This document shows positions 17,942-27,201 of a stretch of 64,000 bases of DNA, piece after piece. The DNA lies in NCBI RefSeq assembly GCF_013388255.1, contig NZ_CP058215.1, positions 124,001 to 188,000 of the forward strand. Reading direction: 5' to 3'. The notes under the pieces were generated by a model. It worked only from the letters and a program-made list of their open reading frames with translations, searched no databases and was not told where the DNA came from. The stretch's first letter is position 1, and each line of letters starts with the position of its first letter. Origin of the DNA: Methanolobus zinderi (GTDB lineage Archaea > Halobacteriota > Methanosarcinia > Methanosarcinales > Methanosarcinaceae). A program made the translations under genes and the position numbers.

Positions 17942-18472
17942 ATGATAGAAATTGAGGTCAAAGCCCGTGCCGATCACGAGCAGGCAAAAGCAGTGCTCAC
18001 AGGCATGGGCGCGGATTATATAGGTGTCCAGCATCACTACGACACCTATTTTAATGCCCCGCACAGGGATTTTGCAAACACGGATGAGGCACTGAGGATA
18101 CGCTCCGTCGACGGCAGATCCGTATTGACCTATAAAGGAAAGAAACTGGACACCACAACAAAAACACGCAGGGAGATCGAGACCGAAGTTGACGGCTCAA
18201 GCGCACGCAGCATTCTGCTTGCCCTTGGATTCCACGAGTCCGGCGTGGTCAAGAAGACAAGGGAGGTCTTCAGGTTCAAGGGCCTCACTATCTGTCTTGA
18301 TAAGGTAAAAGACATCGGTGAGTTCATAGAAGTGGAAGTAACCGCCGAATCGGAGATCGAATTCCACAACGAGCGCATATTTGCTTTCCTGAAGAAATTC
18401 GGAATCGATGAAAAGGATTCCATCAGGACCTCTTATCTTGAGATGGTGCTGGAGAAGTGTTCGGAAGAGTAG
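17942..18472 (+). CDS. CYTH-domain protein (class IV adenylate cyclase/triphosphatase type)
   Basis: A 176-residue CYTH tunnel-fold protein. The diagnostic ExExK is at the N-terminus (E3, E5, K7 in MIEIEVKAR), followed by the basic ALRIRS and LTYKGKK strands and the acidic FIEVEVTAE strand that bind triphosphate and metal. Members hydrolyse inorganic or thiamine triphosphate or make cyclic AMP; archaeal members are mostly uncharacterised. The ATG follows the DUF35 stop directly (TAAATG), so it is cotranscribed with the mevalonate genes. It ends in UAG, with a TAA five codons later. Confidence 0.85.
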   Translation: MIEIEVKARADHEQAKAVLTGMGADYIGVQHHYDTYFNAPHRDFANTDEALRIRSVDGRSVLTYKGKKLDTTTKTRREIETEVDGSSARSILLALGFHESGVVKKTREVFRFKGLTICLDKVKDIGEFIEVEVTAESEIEFHNERIFAFLKKFGIDEKDSIRTSYLEMVLEKCSEE

Positions 18473-18485
18473 GATTTCATTAGAT

Positions 18486-18511
18486 AATGTTAAATAACGT
18501 TATTTAACATT
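18486..18511. promoter_or_regulatory. 26-bp perfect palindrome upstream of toxin-antitoxin operon
   Basis: Each 13-nt arm reads AATGTTAAATAAC or its exact reverse complement with no spacer. It ends 20 nt before the antitoxin ATG at 18532, where an autoregulatory operator for a ribbon-helix-helix antitoxin would be expected. It could also fold as a hairpin in RNA ending the CYTH transcript, but no T-run follows. Confidence 0.65.
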
Positions 18512-18531
18512 GTTTAATTACAGTGATATCA

Positions 18532-18750
18532 ATGGTATTAAAGACTTTTAATGTGGATGAAGACACATACAAAGAGTTCTCCGCTTTGTGTAAGTCTCAT
18601 GGAATGAGCATGAGTAAACAAATACAAATGTTCATGGAAAGCGTGATATCCGAGGACCCGGAAGCAAGTAAGGAATATCTGGAAAAGCTCGGCAATATAA
18701 GAAAAGGGAAATTTGTCCATGTTTCTGATTTTTCTGAACGCTACGGATAG
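18532..18750 (+). CDS. Putative antitoxin (ribbon-helix-helix/RelB-like)
   Basis: A 72-residue protein starting MVLKTFNVDEDTYKEFSALC, the strand-helix pattern of ribbon-helix-helix antitoxins, with a C-terminal tail (KFVHVSDFSERYG) of the kind that wraps RelE-type toxins. GTGAT precedes ATG 18532. Its stop is UAG, and the toxin ATG follows 5 nt later, so the pair is coupled. Reading through the UAG would add 17 codons in a frame different from the toxin. Probably autoregulates through the palindrome just upstream. Confidence 0.75.
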   Translation: MVLKTFNVDEDTYKEFSALCKSHGMSMSKQIQMFMESVISEDPEASKEYLEKLGNIRKGKFVHVSDFSERYG

Positions 18751-18755
18751 AAACT

Positions 18756-19019
18756 ATGGGATATAACGTTGTTGTATCTGAAATTGCCGACAGGAAATTT
18801 ATGAAGCTTGCTAAGAAGAATCCCAAACAGATGGGAATCATCGGCAAGAAGGTGCAACAGATTATCCAAAATCCCTATCGTTACAAACCATTACGCGGTG
18901 ATCTGCACGGTGCAAGAAGAGTACATATTGACTCCTCTTTTGTACTTATCTATGATATAGATGAGGATAACAAAACAATCAGAATCCTTGATTACGATCA
19001 CCATGATGTGATCTATTAA
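18756..19019 (+). CDS. RelE/YoeB-type mRNA interferase toxin
   Basis: An 87-residue RelE-superfamily protein: VSEIADRKFMKLAKKNPKQ (helical N-terminus), YKPLRGDLHGARRVHIDSSFVLIYDIDEDNKTIRILDYDHHDVIY shown here in pieces as LRGDLHGARRVHI and FVLIYDI, the classic core of RelE toxins with the basic Arg pair. The C-terminal YDHHDVIY fits the RelE/YafQ type. Such toxins cleave mRNA at the ribosome. The gene follows its antitoxin by 5 nt. Confidence 0.82.
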   Translation: MGYNVVVSEIADRKFMKLAKKNPKQMGIIGKKVQQIIQNPYRYKPLRGDLHGARRVHIDSSFVLIYDIDEDNKTIRILDYDHHDVIY

Positions 19020-19095
19020 TTTATTTTGAAGCTTCATTCTATTATGTACTGCATATTGAAAAACCTTAAATACAATTCATTTTTAAATTGCATGT

Positions 19096-19332
19096 ATGAA
19101 ATACAAATTCTCTGCAACAATTCACAAAGAAGAAGACTGGTACGTATCATGGTGCCCTGAGCTGGATGTAGCAAGTCAGGGAAAAACAGTAGAAGAAGCC
19201 CTTGTGAATTTGCGAGAAGCTGTAGAGTTATACCTTGAAGACGAAGATGTTTCAATACCAAAGGAAACTACTTTTTTGACCACCACTTTTGAGGTTTCCT
19301 ATGACAAAGCTTCCCGTCCTGTCAGCACATGA
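19096..19332 (+). CDS. hicB: HicB-family antitoxin (orphaned)
   Basis: A 78-residue single-domain HicB: partially degraded RNase-H-like fold with WYVSWCPELDVASQGKTVEEAL and NLREAVELYLE, the classic HicB signature. It lacks a C-terminal DNA-binding extension. A TATA-like CTTAAATAC at about 19063 gives a short leader. The start of a hicA gene overlaps its 3' end in another frame but stops after 26 codons, so this HicB probably no longer has a functional toxin here. Confidence 0.8.
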   Translation: MKYKFSATIHKEEDWYVSWCPELDVASQGKTVEEALVNLREAVELYLEDEDVSIPKETTFLTTTFEVSYDKASRPVST

Positions 19333-19381
19333 GATCATTAAGGCTCTGGGAAGTGAGGGTTTTATTAAATTTAAAGAATAG
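19301..19381 (+). pseudogene. hicA: Truncated hicA toxin remnant (26 codons)
   Basis: An ATG overlapping the end of hicB opens MTKLPVLSAHEIIKALGSEG, the canonical HicA N-terminus, but the frame ends after 26 codons at TAG followed directly by TAA. Normal HicA is about 60-85 residues and needs the later G-S-H motif, which is absent. The A/T-rich sequence after the stop shows no homology to the missing part. Overlap with hicB by 32 nt is typical of the operon in which the genes are reversed. Confidence 0.7.
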
Positions 19382-19450
19382 TAAAACAAATCCCAAAAAA
19401 TTAAAAAAAGGACAGATCACAGCCCATCCAAAAAAAAGAGAAAACAAGAA

Positions 19451-19479
19451 TCCGGGTTCATCTGATACAGGAACCCGGA
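19451..19479 (-). terminator. Terminator hairpin at the end of metG
   Basis: A perfect 9-bp stem, TCCGGGTTC paired with GAACCCGGA around an 11-nt loop, overlaps the metG stop codon. On the minus strand it is followed by T-rich sequence (T8 within 20 nt). It would also block plus-strand readthrough from the hic locus. Confidence 0.6.
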
Positions 19480-21497
19480 CCCATGTCCTTATCGGTTGTC
19501 AGCAAAGATACGCGCTCACCTGCATCCGCTGCCAACAGCATTCCCTGAGACTCGACACCGCAGAGTTTCACAGGCTTGAGGTTGACAAGCACGTTAACAG
19601 TCTTGCCGACCATCTCCTCGGGCTTGTAGTATTCTGCCAGTCCTGCGACAACCTGTCTTGGTTTCTCGTCGCCGATATCGACCTCCAGGCGCAGGAGTTT
19701 CTTTGATTTCTTGATCTTCTCGGCGGTGATGATCTTACCTACCCTGATGTCAAGCTTTGCAAAGTCATCGTATTCTATTTCGTCCTTGTATTCCTCGATC
19801 TCAATTTCCGCCTTACCCGCTTCCTTTGCCATGGCTGCCTTCACGCGCTTTGAGGAGATGTCTTCCATTTCCTGTATCTTGTCATCCTCAAGCTTTGTGA
19901 ACAGGATCTTTGGCTTTTCGAGCTTTGTGCCGCTTATCACTGCAACGGTTGCCTGTTCGTAGGTTTCCTCATGCACATCGGAATCCATGCCGATCTGCTT
20001 CCAGGCGGTCTCCATGCTGCCCGGGGTCATCGGCTCGAAGAGCAGTATCAATGCCTTTGCAAGCTGTATGCAGTTCTTGATAACCTTGCCACAGGCTTCC
20101 TTATCTTCCTTAATGAGCTTCCAGGGCTCGTTTGACTGGAAATATGAATTTCCGTATGAAGCAAGAGACATCGCAATGTCGGCCGCCTTCTTGAATTCGT
20201 AATCCGCATTTGCCTGAATGACATCTTCGGTTGTGGACACGATCTTATCAATCACCTCGGGATCCATATCACCCTCGGGAATCTCTCCGAAGTTCTTGTA
20301 CGCAAACAACAGGTTCCTGTACAGGAAATTACCCAGTACACCCACAAGCTCGGTGTTTATCTTATCCTGGAAGATCTTCCACGAGAAATTGACCTCTTTC
20401 GTGTGTGAGGTGTAGCTTGCAAGGTAATACCTGAGAAGGTCCGGGTGGAAACCGTGGTCAAGGTAGTCTTCCTCAACCCATACCACATAACCGCGACTCT
20501 TTGAGAAGGTCTTGTCCTCTATCTTCAGCATGCCGGATGCAACAACCGCAGATGGCTGGCTGTAGCCTGCTCCCTTAAGCATTGCAGGCCAGAAGATACA
20601 GTGGTGGTAGATGATGTCACCGCCAATGAAGTGTACTATCGGAGAGTCGCCTTTCCAGAACTTCTCCCAGTCACCGCCGGTGGCCTCTGCCCATTCTTCC
20701 GTGAATGCCATATAACCGATAGGTGCATCCACCCATACGTAAACAACAAGATCATCGTGGCCCGGGAATTTTACTCCCCATTCAAGGTTCCTTGTGATAC
20801 ACCAGTCCGTCAGCTCCTGCTTGACCCATCCCAGTGCATAGTTGCGTGCATTCAGGGTACCACCAAGGTTTTCCAGATGCTCAAGGAGGAAATCCCTGAA
20901 CTCGGAAAGCTTGAAGAAGAAATGTTCCTGTTCCTTATATTCCGCAGGTCCCTGACAGATGGTACAGACAGGGTCCCTTAGCTCACCCGGTTCTAAGTGC
21001 TTGCCACATCCCTGGTCACACTCGTCACCACGTGCCTTTTCCTCGCAGTGAGGGCAGGTTCCCGAAACATACCTGTCAGGCAAGAAACGATCACATTGCG
21101 GACAATAAGCTATCTCTATGATCTTTGGATAAACGTAACCTCTGTCAATGAGCTTCTCGACAATATCCAGTGTACGATTGTGATTTGTTTCATCGTCTGT
21201 TGTTCCGAAGGCATCGAACCTGACGTCCATTTTCTTGAAAATTTCGTCAAAATGGACATGATATTTCTGAACGAGTTCTTTTGGTGTGATCCCGAGCTCC
21301 TCGGCATTTACAACAATAGGGGTACCATGGGTATCGGAACCACAGACAAACGTAACTTCCTGTGAGTTCTTTTTCAGGGATCTCACATAGATATCCGCAG
21401 GAATGTATGTCCTGAGATGACCCACATGAGCTTTCCCGTTGGCATACGGAAGGCCGCATGTTACAAGTACGGCTTTATCAAAGGGGATATTTGGCAT
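19458..21497 (-). CDS. metG: Methionyl-tRNA synthetase
   Basis: A 679-residue class Ia synthetase. The HIGH signature appears as [12 protein letters not shown] near residue 20; the zinc-knuckle insertion carries four CxxC-type pairs ([27 protein letters not shown]); KMSKS appears as TFSKSRG; and an EMAP/Trbp111 tRNA-binding domain is fused at the C-terminus (KLDIRVGKI, last ~110 residues). The open frame extends upstream to 21926, but homologues start at [15 protein letters not shown], and ATG 21497 has GGAG 7 nt upstream, so the extension is not used. Confidence 0.95.
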   Translation of the reverse strand: MPNIPFDKAVLVTCGLPYANGKAHVGHLRTYIPADIYVRSLKKNSQEVTFVCGSDTHGTPIVVNAEELGITPKELVQKYHVHFDEIFKKMDVRFDAFGTTDDETNHNRTLDIVEKLIDRGYVYPKIIEIAYCPQCDRFLPDRYVSGTCPHCEEKARGDECDQGCGKHLEPGELRDPVCTICQGPAEYKEQEHFFFKLSEFRDFLLEHLENLGGTLNARNYALGWVKQELTDWCITRNLEWGVKFPGHDDLVVYVWVDAPIGYMAFTEEWAEATGGDWEKFWKGDSPIVHFIGGDIIYHHCIFWPAMLKGAGYSQPSAVVASGMLKIEDKTFSKSRGYVVWVEEDYLDHGFHPDLLRYYLASYTSHTKEVNFSWKIFQDKINTELVGVLGNFLYRNLLFAYKNFGEIPEGDMDPEVIDKIVSTTEDVIQANADYEFKKAADIAMSLASYGNSYFQSNEPWKLIKEDKEACGKVIKNCIQLAKALILLFEPMTPGSMETAWKQIGMDSDVHEETYEQATVAVISGTKLEKPKILFTKLEDDKIQEMEDISSKRVKAAMAKEAGKAEIEIEEYKDEIEYDDFAKLDIRVGKIITAEKIKKSKKLLRLEVDIGDEKPRQVVAGLAEYYKPEEMVGKTVNVLVNLKPVKLCGVESQGMLLAADAGERVSLLTTDKDMGPGSCIR

Positions 21498-21631
21498 GTA
21501 TTTTCTCCGTAAAGATATGATCAGTATATCTGATGTTGATTGCCTGCAATTATAAAATATATTTCGCTTGCAAAGCACACAAGCTTTTTCAACATTCAGG
21601 CTCATTTTATGATGAGGATGGTAATTTAGTG

Positions 21632-22807
21632 ATGAGCGGAAAATATCCCGATAGCAGTGAAGGATCTTCGGATGACACTGAATATCATACATATCCATAT
21701 TCTTACTCAGAATCAAAAAAGGATGATACGATCCAGAACAATTCACCTTCAGAAATGCCGGAAGAAACAGCATCAACCGGTATAACGGGCAGAGAGCAGA
21801 CGCCGGAAACTGAGAAATACCGGGGTGCGGATGAAAGTAAAAATGAAAGAGCCAATACCTCAAATAATACTTATTCCGGCCCCCCAGGACCCGAAAAAAA
21901 GAGCCGCAAATGGCAGTATCTGGCAATAGTAGCCGTTCTTCTCCTGGTTATCGGATCAAGTTTTGTGATAATCTTCCAGGCCTTTGGCGGAGGCCTGTAT
22001 GCACCGACAGATAAAGTTGCAGTAATCTACGTACAGGGTACCCTTCTTACAAGCAGTGTGCCCGGTGGCCTTGGATATGCAACATCGGAAGACGTGGCTG
22101 AAAGCATAAGGGATGCAACCGCCGATGAGAATGTGAAGGCCATAGTGCTGCGTATCAACAGTCCCGGAGGCTCTTCCACCGCAGGTGAAGAGATATACAC
22201 CGAGGTAAGAAGGGCAAGTGAAAGCGGTGTACCCGTAGTCGTATCCATGGGAGATGTGGCAGCAAGTGCAGCCTATCATGTATCAGCACCTGCAGACCTT
22301 ATAGTTGCCAATCCATCCACAATGACAGGAAGCATCGGCACCATATGGATGTTCGAGAACCTTTCGGGCTACTATGATCAGGAAGGTATAGATTACTACA
22401 TTGCCAAATCCGGTGAGTTCAAGGACATGGGAGGTTCATGGAGAGGTCTCACGGAAGATGAAAAGGAGTATGCAAACCTCGTCGTTGCCCAGGTATACTC
22501 AACCTTTGTGGAAGATGTGGCCGAAGGCAGGGACATGAGCGAAGGTGAGGTAAGGGACCTTGCAGACGGCAGAATATACACCGGTGAGACGGCAATGGAG
22601 CTCGGACTGGTTGATGAGATGGGTAACTTCTATTATGCCCTTGACAGGGCAGCGGAACTCGGAGGAATCGAAGGTGAGCCGACCATTGTTTACATGAACA
22701 GGCCGACACTCTCAAGCCTGCTCTTTGGCTCTGAATCCAATACATCGGCAGCAATCGAACAGTTCCTGAGCTTCTATGAGGAAAGTCCGTATGGAAAGAT
22801 AGTCTGA
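21632..22807 (+). CDS. sppA: Signal peptide peptidase SppA
   Basis: A membrane-bound serine protease of about 391 residues that degrades leftover signal peptides. A charged, Ser/Glu-rich cytoplasmic N-terminus (1-90) precedes one transmembrane helix (about 93-117), then the ClpP-like protease domain. The Ser/Lys dyad is likely S212 in [11 protein letters not shown] and K259 in [11 protein letters not shown], spacing close to that of Bacillus SppA; the INSPGGSS oxyanion-type segment is also present. The long N-terminus is unusual. Start choice (ATG 21632, after GAGGATGGT) is uncertain; an upstream in-frame start at 21533 exists. Confidence 0.85.
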   Translation: MSGKYPDSSEGSSDDTEYHTYPYSYSESKKDDTIQNNSPSEMPEETASTGITGREQTPETEKYRGADESKNERANTSNNTYSGPPGPEKKSRKWQYLAIVAVLLLVIGSSFVIIFQAFGGGLYAPTDKVAVIYVQGTLLTSSVPGGLGYATSEDVAESIRDATADENVKAIVLRINSPGGSSTAGEEIYTEVRRASESGVPVVVSMGDVAASAAYHVSAPADLIVANPSTMTGSIGTIWMFENLSGYYDQEGIDYYIAKSGEFKDMGGSWRGLTEDEKEYANLVVAQVYSTFVEDVAEGRDMSEGEVRDLADGRIYTGETAMELGLVDEMGNFYYALDRAAELGGIEGEPTIVYMNRPTLSSLLFGSESNTSAAIEQFLSFYEESPYGKIV

Positions 22808-22813
22808 GGTGTA

Positions 22814-23341
22814 ATGCCTTTTACACCATTTCATCTCGGACCAGCTTTTTTGCTGGGAGAGATGTTCGAGAAACGGATAAATCTTATTTCCATACTTCTT
22901 GGAAGCATAATCATTGATGTGAGAGCAACATACTGTCTGTTTAGCGGTTGCAGACCTCTTCACGGACCATTTCACACCTTTCTAAACGCAACAGTGATTG
23001 CATTGTTGTTATCCATTTTCTTGTTTTCACAGAAAGAATGGTTACAGAAAATTACAGATAAGCTGAGGATAGAGCAGACATATTCTTTTATTTCTATAGC
23101 CACAGGGACACTAATCGGAACCTTTAGCCATGTGCTGCTTGACTCTTTTCTTTACATGGATATCAAGCCTTTATGGCCTCTTGAGACAAACCCTTTTTCC
23201 GGAATGGCCTTATCAGGAACAATATATCTACTTTGTATACTTTCCTTCATACCTGCATTGGGGATTTACTTTCACAGGTACCTGAAAAGAGATTGGTGCT
23301 CGCCAGACTCTGAAAATAAGATGGAAGCAGAATTTTCCTGA
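22814..23341 (+). CDS. YdjM-like membrane protein (putative metal-dependent hydrolase, DUF457 type)
   Basis: A 175-residue protein with about four membrane helices. It opens with TPFHLGPAFLLG and carries HGPFHTF and FSHVLLDSFLYMDIKPLWP, the His/Asp pattern of the YdjM (LexA-binding, inner-membrane) group of predicted metal-dependent hydrolases. No reaction is established for these proteins. GAGGTGT precedes the ATG, which begins 6 nt after the sppA stop, so both are in one operon. Confidence 0.7.
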   Translation: MPFTPFHLGPAFLLGEMFEKRINLISILLGSIIIDVRATYCLFSGCRPLHGPFHTFLNATVIALLLSIFLFSQKEWLQKITDKLRIEQTYSFISIATGTLIGTFSHVLLDSFLYMDIKPLWPLETNPFSGMALSGTIYLLCILSFIPALGIYFHRYLKRDWCSPDSENKMEAEFS

Positions 23342-23344
23342 GTC

Positions 23345-23920
23345 TTATTTCATATTTCCACATTCCTCATGCCTGAAGCAGTCCACCACATGGTCGTTGA
23401 CCATCCCCATGGCCTGCATGTAGGCATAGACTATGGTCGGACCTACGAAGCTGAATCCCCGCTTTTTCATATCCTTGCTTATCTTTTCGGACAGGTCGGT
23501 CCTTGCAGGTATCTCTGACATGGATTTCCATGAGTTCTGTATGGGTTTACCTTCCGGCAGAAATTTCATGAGATAATTATCGAATGAACCAAACTCCTTC
23601 CTTACTTCGATGAAGGCTTTTGCATTATTAACCGCTGAAAGTACTTTTCTCCGATTCCTGATAATTCCTGAATCCTGCAGGAGTTCCTCGATCTTTGATT
23701 CATCGTAGGCAGCAACCTTATTGTAGTCAAAATCATCAAAGGCCTTTCTGTAGTTCTCCCTTCTTTTGAGAATGGTGTCCCAGCTAAGCCCTGCCTGCGC
23801 TCCTTCAAGTATCAGGAACTCGAACAGTTTCCTGTCATCATGCTCAGGCACTCCCCATTCGCTATCGTGGTACTCCCTTTCATTTTCATTCATTTCGGCC
23901 CATTCACAACGTATTTTCAT
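23345..23920 (-). CDS. tag: DNA-3-methyladenine glycosylase I
   Basis: A 191-residue Tag glycosylase, which excises 3-methyladenine from alkylated DNA. The zinc site is formed by Cys near 5 (IRCEWAE), His near 18 (HDSEWG) and the His/Cys of DHVVDCFRH near the C-terminus. Other family marks are GLSWDTILKRRENYR and KRGFSFVGPTIVYAYMQAMG. The open frame reaches 24007, but the family starts at MKIRCEWAE (ATG 23920). It is divergent from the methyltransferase at 24006. Confidence 0.92.
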   Translation of the reverse strand: MKIRCEWAEMNENEREYHDSEWGVPEHDDRKLFEFLILEGAQAGLSWDTILKRRENYRKAFDDFDYNKVAAYDESKIEELLQDSGIIRNRRKVLSAVNNAKAFIEVRKEFGSFDNYLMKFLPEGKPIQNSWKSMSEIPARTDLSEKISKDMKKRGFSFVGPTIVYAYMQAMGMVNDHVVDCFRHEECGNMK

Positions 23921-24005
23921 GTTTTCAAAAGAGGAATAAAATGTTTTATATTTTCTGATTCCAAACCTCAACACAGGAAACAGAAACAAAAAACAAGCAT
24001 TCACC

Positions 24006-24647
24006 ATGAAAGAGAATTACTTCGGCATCCATGTGGAAGAGTATGATAAGTGGTATGAAAAACACCATGCTGTTTACGAATCAGAACTTCAGGCCATTAG
24101 AGAGCTGCTTCTGGATATCATACCCGGAAGAAGCCTTGAAATAGGAGTCGGTACGGCAAGATTCGCATCCGTTCTTGGAATCAGTTACGGAATAGATCCC
24201 TCGCAAAAAATGCTTGAGATTGCAGTAAAACGTGGCATCAGACCTATCCGGGGGATTGCGGAAGAACTGCCCCTGAAAAGTTCGTCAACTGAACTCATAT
24301 TGATGGCCACAGCCCTTTGTTTTACCGATAAAGAACGCACACTCAGAGAGATACATCGGGTACTTGCACCAAGGAACGAGCTCATAATTGCATTTATCGA
24401 ACGTAACAGCCCCCTGGGACAGGAATATGAAAAAAGAGCAGCAAAGAGTAGTTTTTTCAAAGCTGCCAGCTTCTTATCAGCGAAGGAACTCACAGACAGT
24501 TTGGAGAATCATGGTTTTGGTGGATTTATTTTCAGGCAGACCCTTTTCAAGCCTTTAAATGAGATAAAAATAGCCGAAAAGCCGATTGAAGGGTTTGACA
24601 GCGGTTCCTTTGTCGTTGTAAAGGCAACAAATATAAAAGACTGGTAG
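24006..24647 (+). CDS. Class I SAM-dependent methyltransferase (type 11)
   Basis: A 213-residue methyltransferase of the small-molecule type. Motif I is SLEIGVGTARFA (about 39-50), with the post-I acidic residue in GIDPSQKMLE, motif II in STELILMATALCF and motif III around HRVLAPRNELIIAF. The substrate is unknown. It starts with YDKWYEKHHAVYESEL, common in the UbiE/type 11 group. The gene ends in UAG. No linked pathway genes are apparent. Confidence 0.8.
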   Translation: MKENYFGIHVEEYDKWYEKHHAVYESELQAIRELLLDIIPGRSLEIGVGTARFASVLGISYGIDPSQKMLEIAVKRGIRPIRGIAEELPLKSSSTELILMATALCFTDKERTLREIHRVLAPRNELIIAFIERNSPLGQEYEKRAAKSSFFKAASFLSAKELTDSLENHGFGGFIFRQTLFKPLNEIKIAEKPIEGFDSGSFVVVKATNIKDW

Positions 24648-24681
24648 CCAATCTTTTCTTTAATCAACGTGGGGCAATAGG

Positions 24682-25416
24682 ATGAGAGGAATCGGTAAAG
24701 AGTTCATGGAAAAAACGAAGTTCCAGTATGCTGAAAGATCAGACCAGGCATTGGGTTATCCTCAGCCTCCTCTGCAATCGGGGTCAGAGGATGAGGGGAA
24801 GGTTTTCGATCTTCCCGAACCAGAGAGTATAAAGGTCGACAGTATAGACATCAGAGAAGCCATAGAGAACAGGACAAGTACACGCAGTTACAGAATGGAA
24901 GCAATTTCCCCTGAAGAACTATCCTACCTGCTCTGGTGCACCCAGGGTGTCAAGCAGGTCAAAAGTTCGGTGACATTCAGGACGGTACCCTCTGCTGGCG
25001 CCAGGCATGCACTTGAGACCTATGTGCTGGTAAACAATGTGGAAGGACTGGAAAAGGGTCTTTATCATTTCCTTCCCATCGAGCACAAGCTTGTCCGGAT
25101 ACAGACCGGGGAGCATATCGCCGAAGATATCAAAACCGCCTGTCTTGACCAGCCTTTTGTACTGAACAGCGCGGTCACGTTCATCTGGACGGCGGTACCT
25201 TACAGGATGCAATGGCGATACGGTGAAAGAGGATACAGGTATCTTCATCTGGATGCAGGTCACGTCTGTCAGAACCTCTACCTAGCTGCACAGTCCGTTA
25301 GTTGCGGAGTCTGTGCCATCGCAGCTTTTCTTGACGATAATATTAATATTTTACTGCAAATCGACGGTGAAAAGGAATTCACGATCTACATTGCGACTGT
25401 TGGGAAGATTACCTGA
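24682..25416 (+). CDS. SagB-type nitroreductase-family dehydrogenase
   Basis: A 244-residue FMN-dependent nitroreductase-fold protein. IREAIENRTSTRSYRMEAISPEELSYLLW, given here in part as NRTSTRSY, is the family's FMN-phosphate binding opening; PSAGARHALETYVLV and HLDAGHVCQNLYLAA are typical of SagB-type dehydrogenases that oxidise azoline rings in peptides. There is no cyclodehydratase or precursor peptide next door, so a stand-alone reductase is more likely. ATG 24682 and ATG 24706 are both possible starts. Confidence 0.82.
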   Translation: MRGIGKEFMEKTKFQYAERSDQALGYPQPPLQSGSEDEGKVFDLPEPESIKVDSIDIREAIENRTSTRSYRMEAISPEELSYLLWCTQGVKQVKSSVTFRTVPSAGARHALETYVLVNNVEGLEKGLYHFLPIEHKLVRIQTGEHIAEDIKTACLDQPFVLNSAVTFIWTAVPYRMQWRYGERGYRYLHLDAGHVCQNLYLAAQSVSCGVCAIAAFLDDNINILLQIDGEKEFTIYIATVGKIT

Positions 25417-25471
25417 TTACTAAAGCTCTGAAAAATCTAAAAATTGGAATCAGAAGAATAATCCTGCAGGT

Positions 25472-26392
25472 TCAGGGTAGCATCTCAAGTCCGAGATGAT
25501 CCTTTATTATCGTATAGGCCATAGCCGGTGGTAAGGCTCCTACCTCTGTGATGATCAGATCGATATACTCTGCGGGAGTGACATCGAACGCAGGATTTCT
25601 GACCTTTACATTGGGAAGTTCTTCCAGTATCTCAGGGTCGATCACTTCCTCACTTCCACGATCCTCGATCTCCACCATTTCACCAAGCAGGGTCCTCGGA
25701 CTGAACTTATAGGTCTCCGCAGCCACGATCAGATTCCTGCGGGCTTCCTGTGCGGCCATGGCAAGCTGGGAGGTCCCGATCTTGTTTATGAGTGCACCGT
25801 TAACCGAGATCGAATCCGCACCCACCACCACAAGGTCCACTTCCTTCATGGTCAGCCTGACAGCCGAGTCCACGATAAGGGTCGTGGGAATGCCATAGTC
25901 GTTCAGCTCCCTGATCGTGATAAAGCCCTGCCTCCTGGGGCGGGATTCTGTGGCGATTACCGATATATTCTTACCCTGGTCAAAGGCGGTCTTGATGATC
26001 GAGATGGCTGCATGGGAATTGCAATGGGTCATGATGACATCACCGTCATGGATTCTCTCGGCACCTATCCTGCCGATCTTTCCAAGTGCTTCCTCAGCAT
26101 TCTTTATGAACTCATCTGAATTACTGACTATCTCATCGATTGCATCATAGACATTAGTTGAACTGTGTCTTTTGGTCAGAGCAACGGCATTTGGGAGGGA
26201 AACTGCTGTCGGACGGGTGTCAACCAGTGTTTTTGCAGCCTCATCGATATTCCTGTTGAACTCCTCGATGTTCAGTGATCGAAGCGTTTTCGCATAATCC
26301 CTGAGTGCAGCTGAAGCTGCAACGGCTATCCTTCCCGCACCACGGATCTCCATTGTCCGTATCTTGTCAGCTATAATCTGTAGATCGTCCAT
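25472..26392 (-). CDS. Ribose 1,5-bisphosphate isomerase
   Basis: A 306-residue eIF2B-like protein that converts ribose-1,5-bisphosphate to ribulose-1,5-bisphosphate in the archaeal AMP pathway, feeding type III RubisCO. Catalytic C124 is in VIMTHCNSHA and D193 in VVVGADSISVNGA; IRGAGRIAVAA near the N-terminus binds the sugar phosphate. AMP phosphorylase and RubisCO genes are not in the window. Methylthioribose-1-phosphate isomerase is the nearest alternative, but length and the N-terminal segment favour R15P isomerase. Confidence 0.88.
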   Translation of the reverse strand: MDDLQIIADKIRTMEIRGAGRIAVAASAALRDYAKTLRSLNIEEFNRNIDEAAKTLVDTRPTAVSLPNAVALTKRHSSTNVYDAIDEIVSNSDEFIKNAEEALGKIGRIGAERIHDGDVIMTHCNSHAAISIIKTAFDQGKNISVIATESRPRRQGFITIRELNDYGIPTTLIVDSAVRLTMKEVDLVVVGADSISVNGALINKIGTSQLAMAAQEARRNLIVAAETYKFSPRTLLGEMVEIEDRGSEEVIDPEILEELPNVKVRNPAFDVTPAEYIDLIITEVGALPPAMAYTIIKDHLGLEMLP

Positions 26393-26457
26393 GACTATAA
26401 CTTGGACTTAAAGAATTTATATCTGGCCTGTGATTCCAAAGCTTGGTCTCAGAAAAG

Positions 26458-26850
26458 TCAATTCATTCTTTCACTTATACCTGTAGTGATATTATACATC
26501 AGATCATAGTAACCCGGCAGGTTACCGTATATCTCATCCGCAACTTCTTCACGATAGGTATGGGTGGTCATATTCCTGTCATCGGTCATTTGCAAGGCTT
26601 TGACAGTTTCCTCTTCAGTAACTAAATCCACTTTGAAAGCCTCCCTGAAACATGATTTTGGCGAGTTGCAGACTATTCCTTCCCTGTCCTTGAGATACTG
26701 TCTGATAAGTTTCCAAGTTACTTCGAATGTATATTCAAACCTCTGGATCGATGCATCTCTGACTATAAGAGAAAAGGGTTCATCTAGCACTTCTTCCAGA
26801 GTTGCCAGAGCCCTTCTTGCATCACCTAATATCATCTCCAGTTTTTCCAT
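26458..26850 (-). CDS. HepT-like toxin/nucleotidyltransferase substrate-binding protein (HI0074 type)
   Basis: A 130-residue all-helical protein. It carries the RX4HXY motif of HepT RNases as RNMTTHTY (about 92-99), and its overall sequence matches the HI0074 group. It overlaps the MNT gene (26832-27149) by 19 nt, the usual type VII arrangement, in which MntA AMPylates or oligoadenylates HepT to silence it. This is module 1 of two in tandem; module 2 is of a different HepT subgroup. Confidence 0.82.
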   Translation of the reverse strand: MEKLEMILGDARRALATLEEVLDEPFSLIVRDASIQRFEYTFEVTWKLIRQYLKDREGIVCNSPKSCFREAFKVDLVTEEETVKALQMTDDRNMTTHTYREEVADEIYGNLPGYYDLMYNITTGISERMN

Positions 26851-27149
26851 ACTATCCCTTCTTCCATTACTTTCTCTCTAAAAGCATCGGAAACATTTGA
26901 AATATCGACCACATCCACTGAGTAGGGAATATTCAGATCATCTATTTTTTCCCGAAGCAAGGTCAACTTTTTTCTATTATAGGGTCGTCGAGGCAAAATA
27001 CCAACATCAATATCGGAGGTGTGACTGAAATCACCCCTTGCTCTGGAACCAAAAAGTATCACATAAACATCTTCATCGGAAAACGTTTCAATCACAGTTT
27101 CTTTTAACTGCCTAAGTGAGTTTTCAAATATCGAAGAATTTTCAGGCAT
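26832..27149 (-). CDS. MntA-like minimal nucleotidyltransferase antitoxin
   Basis: A 105-residue polymerase-beta-type nucleotidyltransferase. The catalytic GSX10DXD is intact in LFGSRARGDFSHTSDIDVG. It is expected to AMPylate the HepT partner encoded directly downstream. ATG 27149 follows GGAAAGTGTTT; a GTG at 27155 is the alternative. A 131-bp direct-repeat copy begins about 50 nt upstream (27202) and probably contains its promoter. Confidence 0.85.
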   Translation of the reverse strand: MPENSSIFENSLRQLKETVIETFSDEDVYVILFGSRARGDFSHTSDIDVGILPRRPYNRKKLTLLREKIDDLNIPYSVDVVDISNVSDAFREKVMEEGIVWKNWR

Positions 27150-27201
27150 AAACACTTTCCTCTGTAGCTCTTCAAAAGTAATTATAGCTTTATGGATACA
27201 A

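Noticed and set aside
21498-21926. 143-codon N-terminal extension of methionyl-tRNA synthetase
   Set aside because: Low-complexity-free but unrelated to the family, no ribosome site, and ATG 21497 gives the conserved start with GGAG upstream.
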